DNA of 64,000 bases from contig JABLXQ010000038.1 of assembly GCA_013178375.1 (NCBI GenBank), positions 102,248-166,247 of the forward strand, read 5' to 3'. The translations under genes were made by a program, and so were the position numbers. This document shows positions 29,284 to 40,282 of the stretch, one piece after another. Source of the DNA: Gammaproteobacteria bacterium. GTDB lineage: Bacteria; Pseudomonadota; Gammaproteobacteria; Pseudomonadales; Ketobacteraceae. Under the pieces are notes generated by a model. That model had not been told where the DNA came from and made no database searches. It worked only from the letters and a program-made list of their open reading frames with translations. Every line of letters starts with the position of its first letter. Positions within the stretch are counted from its first letter, which is position 1.

Positions 29284-30120
29284 ATGAAACAACTGAAGGG
29301 GAAAGTGGCCGCCATTACGGGTGCCGGTTCCGGGATTGGTCAGGCATTGGCTGTGCAACTGGCTCAGGCGGGCTGTGATCTGGCGCTGTCGGACGTGAAT
29401 CAGGTCGGGCTGCAGGATACGGTGCGCCAGGTCAGCTCCACCGGTGTGCGGGTGCATGCGCAGCCGCTGGACGTGGCCAACCGCGATGCCGTGTACGCCT
29501 GGGCTGATACGGTGGTCGCCACCCTGGGCAAGGTGAATCTGATTTTCAACAACGCCGGTGTGGCGCTGACCGAAACCATCGAGGCCATGAGTTACGGCGA
29601 TTTCGAATGGCTGATGAATATTAATTTCTGGGGCGTGGTGCACGGCACGAAAGCATTTCTGCCGCATCTGAAAGCGTCAGGCGAGGGTCATGTGGTCAAC
29701 GTGTCCAGCGTGTTCGGCATCATCGGTGTACCGACCCAGAGCGCATACAACGCCGCCAAGTTTGCCGTGCGTGGATTTACCGAGTCGCTGCGGGAGGAGA
29801 TGGCCATCGAAGGTTACCCGATTAAAGTCACCTGCGTGCATCCCGGTGGCATCAAGACCAACATCGTGCGCAGTGGCCGCATGGGTGAAGATGTCGGCAA
29901 GTACGGGCCGAACACGAAGCAGGGTGCGATCAAGGCATTTGACGCGATGGCGCGGACTTCGCCGGAAGAGGCGGCCCGGGTAATCCTGGGTGGCGTGCGC
30001 AGGAACAAGCCACGGGTGTTGATCGGGCTGGATGCACGGATTATCGATTCCGTTCAGCGTCTGCTGCCTACCGGCTACCAGGATCTGCTGATCTGGAGTA
30101 CCAAGCGCAACCAGCGTTGA
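29284..30120 (+). CDS. short-chain dehydrogenase/reductase
   Basis: 278 aa from the ATG at 29284 (GGGGGAG upstream). Classical SDR: cofactor motif TGAGSGIG (about residues 12-19), NNAG, catalytic Ser in NVSSVFG, Tyr/Lys in YNAAK. The extended C-terminus (RKNKPRVLIGLDARIIDSVQRLLP, in part) is like the acetoin- or acyl-processing SDRs found in lipid-storing bacteria. The substrate is not predictable. It occupies the place where ihfB normally follows rpsA. Confidence 0.88.
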   Translation: MKQLKGKVAAITGAGSGIGQALAVQLAQAGCDLALSDVNQVGLQDTVRQVSSTGVRVHAQPLDVANRDAVYAWADTVVATLGKVNLIFNNAGVALTETIEAMSYGDFEWLMNINFWGVVHGTKAFLPHLKASGEGHVVNVSSVFGIIGVPTQSAYNAAKFAVRGFTESLREEMAIEGYPIKVTCVHPGGIKTNIVRSGRMGEDVGKYGPNTKQGAIKAFDAMARTSPEEAARVILGGVRRNKPRVLIGLDARIIDSVQRLLPTGYQDLLIWSTKRNQR

Positions 30121-30138
30121 GTTTTGCTGGCGCATGAT

Positions 30139-30179
30139 CCACAAAAAAGGCGGGCCCTGGAGCACCGCCTTTTTTGTGG
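30139..30179. terminator. bidirectional terminator SDR / tolC
   Basis: CCACAAAAAAGGCGG (30139-30153) is perfectly complementary to CCGCCTTTTTTGTGG (30165-30179), 15 bp with an 11-nt loop. A-run and T-run flank it, so it works in both directions between convergent genes. Confidence 0.9.
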
Positions 30180-30198
30180 TCCGCTGAACGGGTGGATA

Positions 30199-31542
30199 TC
30201 AGGGTGCGACCTGCACCCACTGTTCGATTGCCAGCAGTTCCTGTTCGGTCAGTGCGCCTGCCACCTGCTTCAGTCGCATCGCATTCAGCACATAGTCAAA
30301 GCGGGCGTTGGTGTAGTCGCGCTGGGCCTGGAACAGGTTGCGTTGCACGGTCAGCACGTCGACGATGGTCCGGGTGCCGGCTTCATACCCGGCCTGGGTG
30401 GCATCCAGCGCCACCTTGGCGGAAAGGCTGCTCTGCTTGCGTGCGTTCACCTGGGCTACGTTGGCCGCCACCAGCTGGTAGTAGTTGGTGGCGTCCTGAA
30501 TCACCTGGCGCCGGGCCAGGTGTTCGTTGTCCGTGGCGGCGAGGGACTGATACTTGCTTTCCCGCCGACTGGCGCTGACGTAGCCGCCGCTGTAGATGGG
30601 CACTTCCAGCTGCAGCGCGATAGTGTTGACCTTGGTGTCCGGTGTACCGATATCCGGTGTCATGAAAGACACGGGTGCTCCGGTGGACTGATTGGCGTGG
30701 GAGCCCACGAGGTCCAGCGTTGGCGCATGGCCGGCACGTTTGATCTTGTAGTTTTCTTCCGCTGCCATGGCCGCCTGGTGGGCCGACCGCAGGCTGGCGT
30801 TGTTGGCCAGTGAGCGCTCGACCCACTGATTCATGTCCGCCGGAGCAGGGGGGATGATAGGCAGGTTTTCGACCAGGTCGGCGACATCGTCAATACGCTC
30901 CCCGGTAAGGGTTTCCAGTGCCCGCAGCGAAACGAACAGGTCACTTTCACCGGAAATGCGGTTCGATACGGCGGTATCGTATGCGGCCTGGGCTTCGTGC
31001 ACGTCGGTGATGGCAACCAGACCCACATCGAAGCGTTGTTTGCTTTGCTCAAGTTGACGGCCAATGGCCTCTTCCTCGGACTTGCGGAAGGACAGGTTGG
31101 CCTTGGTGCGCAGCACGTCGAAATAAAGCGTGACGATGCGCAGGTAGAACGATTCCGTGGCGTACTGGTAGTCGGACACGTACTGGCTGTCCAGCGCCTT
31201 GCCGCGTTGCCAGGTGTGCCAGTTTTCCAGCCGGAACAGAGGTTGCACCACGCTGGCGGTGTAGCCGTCGGCGATGTAACTGTCTGAGCCGTAGTCATCC
31301 ACATTCAGTTCATCGTGGGCATAGGAGCCGTTCAGCTTCGCCTGCGGCAGCAGGCCGGCGCGACTCTGGTCGAGCTGCTGGCGGTTGGCCTGGTACTGGT
31401 TGCGTATGGCAGACCACTGGGGATCGTTTTTCTGTGCCAGTTCATAGGTGCGTTTCAGCGTGACAACTTCGGCCTGGACCGCAGACGCTGACAGCAGCGC
31501 CAGCGCAAGGACCAGGGCGTTTCTGACGGGGAATTTCTTCAT
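30199..31542 (-). CDS. tolC: TolC-family outer membrane channel
   Basis: 447 aa. Signal peptide (residues 1 to about 25, ending SAVQA). It has two outer-membrane-efflux repeats, each an alpha-helical hairpin plus beta strands: the first about 30-220 and the second about 245-440, with the typical GLVAITDVHEAQAAYD and AGTRTIVDVLTVQRNLFQAQRDY motifs. It is the outer channel of tripartite efflux pumps or type I secretion. No partner pump genes lie next to it here, as in many gammaproteobacteria with a stand-alone tolC. Confidence 0.94.
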   Translation of the reverse strand: MKKFPVRNALVLALALLSASAVQAEVVTLKRTYELAQKNDPQWSAIRNQYQANRQQLDQSRAGLLPQAKLNGSYAHDELNVDDYGSDSYIADGYTASVVQPLFRLENWHTWQRGKALDSQYVSDYQYATESFYLRIVTLYFDVLRTKANLSFRKSEEEAIGRQLEQSKQRFDVGLVAITDVHEAQAAYDTAVSNRISGESDLFVSLRALETLTGERIDDVADLVENLPIIPPAPADMNQWVERSLANNASLRSAHQAAMAAEENYKIKRAGHAPTLDLVGSHANQSTGAPVSFMTPDIGTPDTKVNTIALQLEVPIYSGGYVSASRRESKYQSLAATDNEHLARRQVIQDATNYYQLVAANVAQVNARKQSSLSAKVALDATQAGYEAGTRTIVDVLTVQRNLFQAQRDYTNARFDYVLNAMRLKQVAGALTEQELLAIEQWVQVAP

Positions 31543-31631
31543 GCATGCCCTCGTGTACTTAACCTAGTGGGGAAAAGAGTGAGGGGCAGTGTATCATTTA
31601 CCCGCTTGTTCGCCACTAGAGGTTCAGTGTC

Positions 31632-31961
31632 ATGGCAGATCGCAGCGCCATGCTCGAATTGTTACAGGAAATTGAAACCGAAATGCGCGGGTTGTCCCTG
31701 TGGGAAACCGTCGCGCCGCCTGCTGCCGCTTTTGACAGCCAGTTGCCGTTCTGTTTCGACACCATGCGTTTCAGCCAGTGGCTGCAGTGGGTATTCGTGG
31801 CCCGGTTCCGCGCCATCATCGCCGGTGGTCACATGCTGCCGGATGCCTGCGCCGTGGCAAACATGGCGGAGGAAGCGCTGCGGGAACTGGGGGTGCAGAC
31901 AGATACGCTGGTTGCCCTGCTCAAGGCGTTCGACGCCCAGTTTCCGTCAGCAGACCAGTGA
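31632..31961 (+). CDS. YqcC family protein
   Basis: 109-aa YqcC/DUF446-type protein with the family segments LLQEIETEMRGLSLW, LPFCFDTMRFSQWLQWVF and ALLKAFDAQFPSADQ. No enzymatic motif is visible; homologues are small cytoplasmic proteins of unknown role, often near tRNA-modification genes. It is divergent from tolC (about 90 bp apart) and converges on the hybrid kinase gene 4 bp beyond. Confidence 0.85.
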   Translation: MADRSAMLELLQEIETEMRGLSLWETVAPPAAAFDSQLPFCFDTMRFSQWLQWVFVARFRAIIAGGHMLPDACAVANMAEEALRELGVQTDTLVALLKAFDAQFPSADQ

Positions 31962-31965
31962 TTAT

Positions 31966-34407
<2,442 letters not shown>

Positions 34408-34465
34408 GTTGGTTTTGTCTCACATCCCTTGAGTCGCTTTGTAAAGAGGGAACCGTGACTACAGC

Positions 34466-34888
34466 TTATTGTAGTGTAAAGGGCAACTCCTTCATTTTCA
34501 GCAACTGCGCTTTCATTTGTTCCAGTGCCGGCTTGTCATAGGGAATTGCGGCGGAGTGTCCCCAGACGGGGCCGGGCCATGCCGGATCGTCGGTATGGCG
34601 GCCGATAATATGCACATGCATCTGCCGCACGATGTTGCCCAGCGCGGCGATGTTGACCTTTTCGCAATGAAACTGCGTGTGGACGGCGGCACCCAGTTGC
34701 ACGCAGTGGCGGTGCAGGGTGGCCTGATCGGGTTCGGGCAGGTCAAACCACTCGCTGGCGCCATCCTGTGTGGGTACGATGATGAACCAGGGATACCGGC
34801 GGTCGTTCATCAGCAGCAACAGTTCCTGATCGTTGCTACCCAGCAGAAAGGTATCCCGTTGCAGGCGTGAATCCAGCGCAAAGGCCAT
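34466..34888 (-). CDS. HIT-domain protein
   Basis: 140-aa histidine-triad nucleotide hydrolase/transferase fold. The motif is QMHVHIIGRHTDD: two of the histidines (HVH) are in place and the third triad position is Ile, with a later His after GR. This version is seen in a HIT subfamily related to diadenosine tetraphosphate hydrolases. It lacks a signal peptide. Its start overlaps the prc stop (TGATG), implying coupling with the protease. Confidence 0.87.
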   Translation of the reverse strand: MAFALDSRLQRDTFLLGSNDQELLLLMNDRRYPWFIIVPTQDGASEWFDLPEPDQATLHRHCVQLGAAVHTQFHCEKVNIAALGNIVRQMHVHIIGRHTDDPAWPGPVWGHSAAIPYDKPALEQMKAQLLKMKELPFTLQ

Positions 34889-36999
34889 CAGTGGATCGCG
34901 ACCTGGGTCTGGTCAGTGGCGATGGTAATGAAATCCGTCAGGATCTTGCCGGTTTCCTTGAGTATGTAGTCCACCTCGATCTTATCCTTGCCGGTCGCTT
35001 CTGCAGCCAGATCCTCTTCTTCCTCATCCTGCACTTTCAATTCGCTCGCCGATTTCAGCAAGGGTTCGCCCAGGGCGCCACGACGCTTGTTCTCAATGGA
35101 TAGGCGCTGCTGTTCGAGATCGTGGTTTTCCTTCTGGCGCTGTTCCCAGTTGAGGGAAACCAGGGTCTTCTGCCGGATGGCATCCATCGCGGACACCTGA
35201 TCCTGCACATACTGGAATTCCGGATCCTTTGCCGCACGCTGGTCGTGGGCGGTGCGCAGATAGGTGAGCACCGTGTCGATATCGTGCTGTTTCCGATAGC
35301 GGGCAGGGCGGATGTTGTCGGACGGCAACGCATGGGGCAGCGAACTTTCGCCGATTTCCTCATGGTTGATCAGGCTGGGATATTCGATGTCCGGAATGAT
35401 GCCCTTGTGCTGATTGCTCTCGCCCGACACCCGGTAGAATTTCGCCATGGTGATCTTGAGCTGGCCGCGATCCAGTTCCTGCAGCGATTGCACGGTGCCC
35501 TTGCCGAACGTGCGCTCGCCCACGATTAGTCCGCGCTGGTAGTCCTGAATGGCACCGGCAAAGATTTCCGAGGCCGACGCACTCAGCCGGTTCACCACCA
35601 CCGCCAGCGGGCCGGTATACAACACTTGCGGATCTTGGTCTGCCATCACTTCCACGCTGCCATTGGAACCGCGAATCTGCACGGTCGGGCCGGTCTCGAT
35701 AAACAGTCCCAGCAGATTGTTCACTTCTTCCAGCGAGCCGCCGCCATTGTTGCGCAGGTCGATTACCAGACCGTCGATCTTCTGGGTCTGCAGCTTTTCA
35801 ATCAGCTTTTTCACGTCATAGGTGGTGGAACGGCAGCTGCCATCACCGGATTTGCGGCAGCGGAAATCCGCATAAAACGTGGGCAGGCTGATGATGCCAA
35901 GCCGTTCCTTGTGGCCGTTCACATCGATGTCCATCACTTCCGACTGCGCCGCGCGGTCTTCCAGTCGCACCGTGTCGCGGGTGATGGGCACGATCCGCGT
36001 TTCATGATCGCTCTTGGCATCTGCGGGAATTACTTCCAACCGCACCATGGTGCCTTTTTTGCCACGAATGCGATCCACCACTTCATCCAGACGCCAGCCC
36101 ACCACGTCCTGGATTTCGTCTTTGTCCTGGCCCACGCCCACGATACGGTCAGCTGCTTTCAGGGTCTTGCCCAGATCGGCGGGGCCGCCGGGCACCAGGC
36201 TCACCACCTTGGTATATTCATCCTCGCTCTGCAGTACCGCGCCGATGCCTTCCAGTTGCAGGCTCATGTTGATGTTGAAATTCTCCGACACCTTCGGGGA
36301 AAAATACTGGGTGTGCGGATCGAATGTTTGCGTCAGTGCGTTCATGTAGATCTGGAACGCGTCTTCGCTGTTGGTCTGCAGCACGCGGCTGAGGTTGGTG
36401 CGGTAGCGGCGTTCCAGGGTTTTCAGAATATCGGCGTCGGTCTTGCCGTTCAGACGCATGTTGATGATGGTGTGCTTCACGCGCTTGCGCCACAGATCAT
36501 CGGACTCCGCACGGCTTGCCGGCCATTCACTTTTTTCCGGATCGGTTTCGAGAGATTCCAGTTTGGTGAAATCAAACTTGTCCATTCCGCCAGTGACCAG
36601 GCTGATGGCGAAATCCAGCCGCTCGGCAATTCGTTGCTGATAGCGGTTGAAAATATCGAATCCCGGCTGCAGGTTGCCTTTTTGCAATGCGTCGTCCAGC
36701 TGCACGCGGTAACGGTTGAATTCCTCGATATCGGATTTCAGAAAGTAGCTTTTGCTGCTGTCGAGATCCTTCAGGTAGCGGTCGAATACTTCGGCGGAAA
36801 GTGCATCATCCAGGGGGAACTTGCGATAGTGCAATTCTTCCAGGCGTTCCACCACCATGTCGGACGTGCTGACCTGCTGGCGGGTAGGCTTGAGGACTTC
36901 GGTCTGGATCGAACTATAGGCGGTGGATGCGAAAAGAAGTGCCAGAAGCAGGGGGGCCGTGCGTTTGGTGAAACCGTGTTGGAATGTGTTTGCTTTCAT
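34888..36999 (-). CDS. prc: carboxy-terminal processing protease (tail-specific protease)
   Basis: 703 aa from the ATG at 36999, preceded by a TTG start 12 nt upstream in the same frame. Signal peptide (about 1-30), an N-terminal helical domain, PDZ domain (about 240-320, GIGAVLQSEDEYTKVVSLVPGG in part), S41 catalytic domain with Ser in SASASEIFAGA and Lys in GKGTVQ, and a DUF3340-type C-terminal domain. Prc trims periplasmic proteins such as Spr/MepS and PBP3. Length and domains match E. coli and Pseudomonas Prc. Confidence 0.95.
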   Translation of the reverse strand: MKANTFQHGFTKRTAPLLLALLFASTAYSSIQTEVLKPTRQQVSTSDMVVERLEELHYRKFPLDDALSAEVFDRYLKDLDSSKSYFLKSDIEEFNRYRVQLDDALQKGNLQPGFDIFNRYQQRIAERLDFAISLVTGGMDKFDFTKLESLETDPEKSEWPASRAESDDLWRKRVKHTIINMRLNGKTDADILKTLERRYRTNLSRVLQTNSEDAFQIYMNALTQTFDPHTQYFSPKVSENFNINMSLQLEGIGAVLQSEDEYTKVVSLVPGGPADLGKTLKAADRIVGVGQDKDEIQDVVGWRLDEVVDRIRGKKGTMVRLEVIPADAKSDHETRIVPITRDTVRLEDRAAQSEVMDIDVNGHKERLGIISLPTFYADFRCRKSGDGSCRSTTYDVKKLIEKLQTQKIDGLVIDLRNNGGGSLEEVNNLLGLFIETGPTVQIRGSNGSVEVMADQDPQVLYTGPLAVVVNRLSASASEIFAGAIQDYQRGLIVGERTFGKGTVQSLQELDRGQLKITMAKFYRVSGESNQHKGIIPDIEYPSLINHEEIGESSLPHALPSDNIRPARYRKQHDIDTVLTYLRTAHDQRAAKDPEFQYVQDQVSAMDAIRQKTLVSLNWEQRQKENHDLEQQRLSIENKRRGALGEPLLKSASELKVQDEEEEDLAAEATGKDKIEVDYILKETGKILTDFITIATDQTQVAIH

Positions 37000-37359
37000 C
37001 AGTATGTCCAAAATTCAACCGCAATGCGGATTCGACCTGCCCGTCGCCTGGTGGTTTCACCTGCAGAAACCCATGTTCTTCAACCAGATCCGCCGGGGAG
37101 CGTTTGCATTGATTATACAAGTTTAATCGAAAGCCATGGTCTTGCGTCGGGATTACTGTGAAACCTGTCCAAATATGTCCACAGTAACCAATTGCAATCA
37201 AAACCAATACATCTTGTAATCGTTTTGCCCTTTATTAGACTAAATGGTCACTGTTATACTGGGACACAGATTAAAATTTGTCTCGGCTCTTTCCCTGTGG
37301 CAATCTAGGACTTGACGGGTGCCACACACAAAATCAATAAATACAAGAAATTGACAATT
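37000..37359. other. prc / fadL-type intergenic region
   Basis: 360 bp between divergent genes, AT-rich in the second half. A TATACT -10 candidate at 37255-37260 follows a TTAGAC at 37235-37240 at 14-bp spacing, which is short. There is no coding potential. Both promoters must lie here but neither is certain. Confidence 0.4.
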
Positions 37360-39042
37360 ATGATGAAGTTTGACGAGTTGGCAGCTACGAAGTCACTTCG
37401 GCTGCTTTTTGGACCAGGCAAGGGAAATCACACCAGCTTCACTCTCTCCTCCAATGCATTGCTGGCATGCGCGGCTTCTTTCCTGCTGGGCGCCGGCTCG
37501 GCCCAGGCCGCATTGGTGGAAAATCTGACCATCGGTAATCCACGAGCGCTGGCTCTGGGTAATGCGGTGACAGCAGATCCGCCGGGTGTGGATTCCATTC
37601 ATTTCAATCCCGCAGGGCTGGCGCGCGTCGAGGGCCGGGAAGGGCTGTTCAAGCTCACCGCCGCTTACTTCAACTTCAAGGCCGAGTTCGGCAGCTACCA
37701 CCCCGACGCCCAGGCCGAGATCGATAAATGGGCCCTGGGTGAGACTGATCCCGTTGAAAATTCCGTCAGTGAAACGGATGAGATCATGGTCAAGGTGCCG
37801 TTTGTCGAGGGCCGTACGGAATGGCCGTTGCCGATGATCATTGTGCCAACCGGTGGCGCGGCCTTTCGCCCGGAAGGCAAGGAATACACCCTTGGCACAG
37901 CCGCGTTTGCTCCCATGGCTGCCGGGTATGTTCGTGATGACGACGATCCGGGCAGCTTTATGGGCAAGGAAATGGCGCTTACGCGGATCACCTACTTCTC
38001 GCCCACCATTGGTTTCAAACTGAACGACGAGTGGTCGGTGGGCATGGGCGTTCATTTCTCCTACCAGGGTGTATCGGCCTATACGGATCTGCGCGTGCAG
38101 CACCTGCTGCTGGGCGTGATTAACACGGCCCTGGATGCGCTGGAAGAGGGTACGGACTGTCTGGGCGGCGCGTTCACTTTTTGCAGTGCATCCGTCAGCC
38201 CCTTTGAACAATCGGTAACCCTGGAAGTGGACGTGGAAACGCCACTGTCAACAACGGCCGCCTTTGGCGCCCTGTGGGAGCCGACGCCCTGGTTTACCTG
38301 GGGCTTTGTGTATCAGACAGAAACCACCAACCGGATGAAAGGCTCCTATCGGATGACCTACTCGGATGACTGGCAGGCCGTGTTTGGCACCATCAACGAA
38401 GAACTGGGCGGGCTCAGCAGTTTTTTGGGATTGCCAACGGGGTTGGCCGAACAATCCGGCGATGCCCGTATTGACCTGAAAACCCCCTCGCACTTTGCGA
38501 CGGGCATCAGCGTCAAGGTACTGCCGGACTGGAAAGTGAATATCGACGCAAAATGGACCGATTGGGCAGTGTGGGAAGGCCTGAAAATCGAATACGATCA
38601 AGTGCAGGAGTTTTCGGCAGTGGCGGCTGTTCTGGCGCCGGAATATGCCACCCCGGACACGCTGATCATTCCGCGTCACTACGCCAGCGTCTGGAACTGG
38701 GCGTTTGGAGTCGAGCACCAGTACAACGACTACATTGCCTTGCGCTTTGGCTACGAGCCCCGGAAATCGTCCATTCCAGACGACAAGCAGGATGTGCTGT
38801 TGCCCATCGGGGACGCTGACCTGCTTTCCGTTGGAGTAGGAATCGAGTGGCAAAAGAATTCCCACATTGATCTGGCCATTGGCTATTACCACGCGCAGGC
38901 CGACATCCCTGCCGGCAGCAGTACCAACGCCAACAGCATGGATCCCTATAATAATATTCTGTACAACCCGTATTCCGGAATGGATATCGAAACCGAGGCG
39001 ACTGCCTATCTGTTTGAATCCAGCTTCACCTGGCAGTTCTGA
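37360..39042 (+). CDS. FadL/OmpP1/TodX-family outer membrane transporter
   Basis: 560 aa from ATG ATG at 37360. The signal peptide is long (about 50 residues, cleavage GSAQA-ALVEN), which may mean the true start is an internal non-ATG codon. The FadL hatch motif is NPAGLARVEG with GNAVTADPPGVDSIHF before it, then a 14-strand barrel ending in an aromatic Phe (SFTWQF). FadL channels import long-chain fatty acids or hydrocarbons; together with the thioesterase and acyl-CoA genes further on, it fits a lipid-using organism. Confidence 0.92.
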   Translation: MMKFDELAATKSLRLLFGPGKGNHTSFTLSSNALLACAASFLLGAGSAQAALVENLTIGNPRALALGNAVTADPPGVDSIHFNPAGLARVEGREGLFKLTAAYFNFKAEFGSYHPDAQAEIDKWALGETDPVENSVSETDEIMVKVPFVEGRTEWPLPMIIVPTGGAAFRPEGKEYTLGTAAFAPMAAGYVRDDDDPGSFMGKEMALTRITYFSPTIGFKLNDEWSVGMGVHFSYQGVSAYTDLRVQHLLLGVINTALDALEEGTDCLGGAFTFCSASVSPFEQSVTLEVDVETPLSTTAAFGALWEPTPWFTWGFVYQTETTNRMKGSYRMTYSDDWQAVFGTINEELGGLSSFLGLPTGLAEQSGDARIDLKTPSHFATGISVKVLPDWKVNIDAKWTDWAVWEGLKIEYDQVQEFSAVAAVLAPEYATPDTLIIPRHYASVWNWAFGVEHQYNDYIALRFGYEPRKSSIPDDKQDVLLPIGDADLLSVGVGIEWQKNSHIDLAIGYYHAQADIPAGSSTNANSMDPYNNILYNPYSGMDIETEATAYLFESSFTWQF

Positions 39043-39115
39043 ACGCATAGTTCTGAAAAGTTGTGCCGGCTTCCGACCCGTGCTGCAATCTCCGCTTTGA
39101 TCAGGGAGCGTTGCG

Positions 39116-39670
39116 ATGGCAATACAGATTTATCTGGTGCGGCACGGGGAAGCGGAAGCGGGCTGGGATGTTGATCCCGATCCCGCATTGAGTGCGCGCG
39201 GGCGGGAGCAAGCCGAAATGGCTCGGGATTGCCTCGTCACTGCCGGGCCATTACCCTTGTTGTCGAGTCCCTTGCGCCGGGCGCGGCAGACAGCACAACC
39301 ACTGGCGCAGGCTTGGCAGACGGCGGTTGGTATCGAACCGGCGTTCCGTGAAATTCCCGCCCCCGCTCACCTGGGCATGCAGGACCGCATTGGCTGGCTG
39401 TTGTCAGTACGGGACCTGGACTGGTCACAGGCAGATTCCGAACTTTGGCAGTGGCGCGACGCCATTGTGTCGCGACTGGTCTCGGTGCAATCTCCCACCG
39501 TCATTTTCACCCACTTCATGGTATTGAACCTGGTAGCCGGCCTGGCCAGCGGATGCTCGCAGCTGGTGCACTATCAGCCGGCAAATGGCTCGATTCTGAC
39601 CATTGCTGCCGAAGAGGGGCGTTTCAGAGTGGTCAATTGGGGGCAGCAGGCGGAATCCCGTGTTCTCTGA
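39116..39670 (+). CDS. histidine phosphatase family protein
   Basis: 184-aa histidine-phosphatase. The RHG motif is LVRHGEA (His10), a second arginine is in SSPLRRARQTAQ, and the acid/base His is in FTHFMVLN. SixA-type phosphohistidine phosphatase is possible but the sequence is closer to general phosphoglycerate-mutase-like phosphatases. It is a single gene, followed by 612 bp without a gene. Confidence 0.82.
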   Translation: MAIQIYLVRHGEAEAGWDVDPDPALSARGREQAEMARDCLVTAGPLPLLSSPLRRARQTAQPLAQAWQTAVGIEPAFREIPAPAHLGMQDRIGWLLSVRDLDWSQADSELWQWRDAIVSRLVSVQSPTVIFTHFMVLNLVAGLASGCSQLVHYQPANGSILTIAAEEGRFRVVNWGQQAESRVL

Positions 39671-39799
39671 TTGTGCTTGGCGCCCGGTAGCGGGAGGCGA
39701 AAAAGGAACAATAGTCCTATAAGGATTGAGAGGTATACATGTGGAGATAAATCGTTGAGAGTACTGAATTTTTTTACAGTCTTTTAGTATGTTTATTCT

Positions 39800-39998
39800 A
39801 AAAAATGCCGGTAATCTTCGTTTCAACCTGGACAGGCATTTATTTGCCCGGTCCTGTGGAAGTTCCGGCATTTGTCCGGCTTCTCACTCGAATTTGGTTG
39901 TGCCGACCTTTCAGGTGTTGTTCAAGTAAGCGTACTTTCTCGCCCGGACCTCATCGGGCATTCCCTTAGCCCGCCTCCCAAGCGGGCTTTTTTTTTTT
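39800..39998 (+). ncRNA. candidate small RNA or long leader ending at a U-rich terminator
   Basis: A promoter-like pair (TTTACA/TATTCT) would start a transcript near 39805, ending about 195 nt later at a terminator with 11 U. That is the form of an Hfq-type sRNA. It has no homologue known to me, and sixA-like read-through is an alternative source. Confidence 0.35.
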
Positions 39999-40004
39999 GC
40001 CCGC
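39942..40004 (+). promoter_or_regulatory. attenuator-like alternating complementary blocks
   Basis: GCCCG (39942-39946), CGGGC (39955-39959), GCCCG (39969-39973), CGGGC (39983-39987) and GCCCGC (39999-40004) alternate. Pairing 1:2 plus 3:4 gives a hairpin plus terminator (stem AGCCCGC/GCGGGCT at 39968-39988, then T11). Pairing 2:3 destroys the terminator. This is the layout of a transcription attenuator. Confidence 0.55.
39968..39998 (+). terminator. rho-independent terminator with 11-T tail
   Basis: AGCCCGC (39968-39974), loop CTCCCAA, GCGGGCT (39982-39988), then T to 39998. It is about 300 nt past the phosphatase gene and 285 nt before the porin. Confidence 0.88.
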
Positions 40005-40138
40005 ACATTTTGTCTTCTGGCGCCATAACGGTGCCATCCACCATCCTCGTTTTTTTGCTCATTTTTCGGCCTTTTTTGTTTACAAAGTGTTCTGGCTTTG
40101 ATTAATTGCAAAAAAAATCAGCAGCTTGGGGAACTATT

Positions 40139-40167
40139 TTGAGTAATTTTTTTGGATGTTGTAATAA
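40139..40167 (+). promoter_or_regulatory. probable promoter of porin operon
   Basis: TTGAGT (40139-40144), 17-bp spacer, TAATAA (40162-40167), about 115 bp ahead of the porin start. It is followed by two CTAGAC copies (40174 and 40188 region). Confidence 0.6.
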
Positions 40168-40282
40168 TCTGGCCTAGACTTTCGGCTAGACAGCAGAGGT
40201 CTTACAGGTGTCATTACCTTGCTCGCTGCCGGCAAAACAGGTAATGGCGGGGATTTGCTTACAAAAACAAAAGGAAACATCA

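Larger units (their letters stand above)
39671..40282. other. 612-bp non-coding region upstream of the porin
   Basis: No convincing ORF. It holds a possible promoter (TTTACA 39773-39778 with TATTCT 39794-39799, 15-bp spacing), the GCCCG/CGGGC attenuator-like fold with a terminator (39942-40004), a second promoter at 40139-40167, and AT-rich sequence after it. The length and structure suggest a regulatory RNA or long leader. Confidence 0.6.

Noticed and set aside
37312..37359. Earlier start for the FadL-type protein
   Set aside because: The extra 16 residues are polar and lack a Shine-Dalgarno; ATG ATG at 37360 is preferred.
39911..40111. 66-aa minus-strand frame in the long gap
   Set aside because: Crosses the terminator hairpin and poly-T tract and is Lys/Arg-rich; an artefact of composition.
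40200..40225. Possible Pho box upstream of the porin
   Set aside because: Only a partial match to CTGTCAT repeats and wrongly placed relative to the TAATAA -10.
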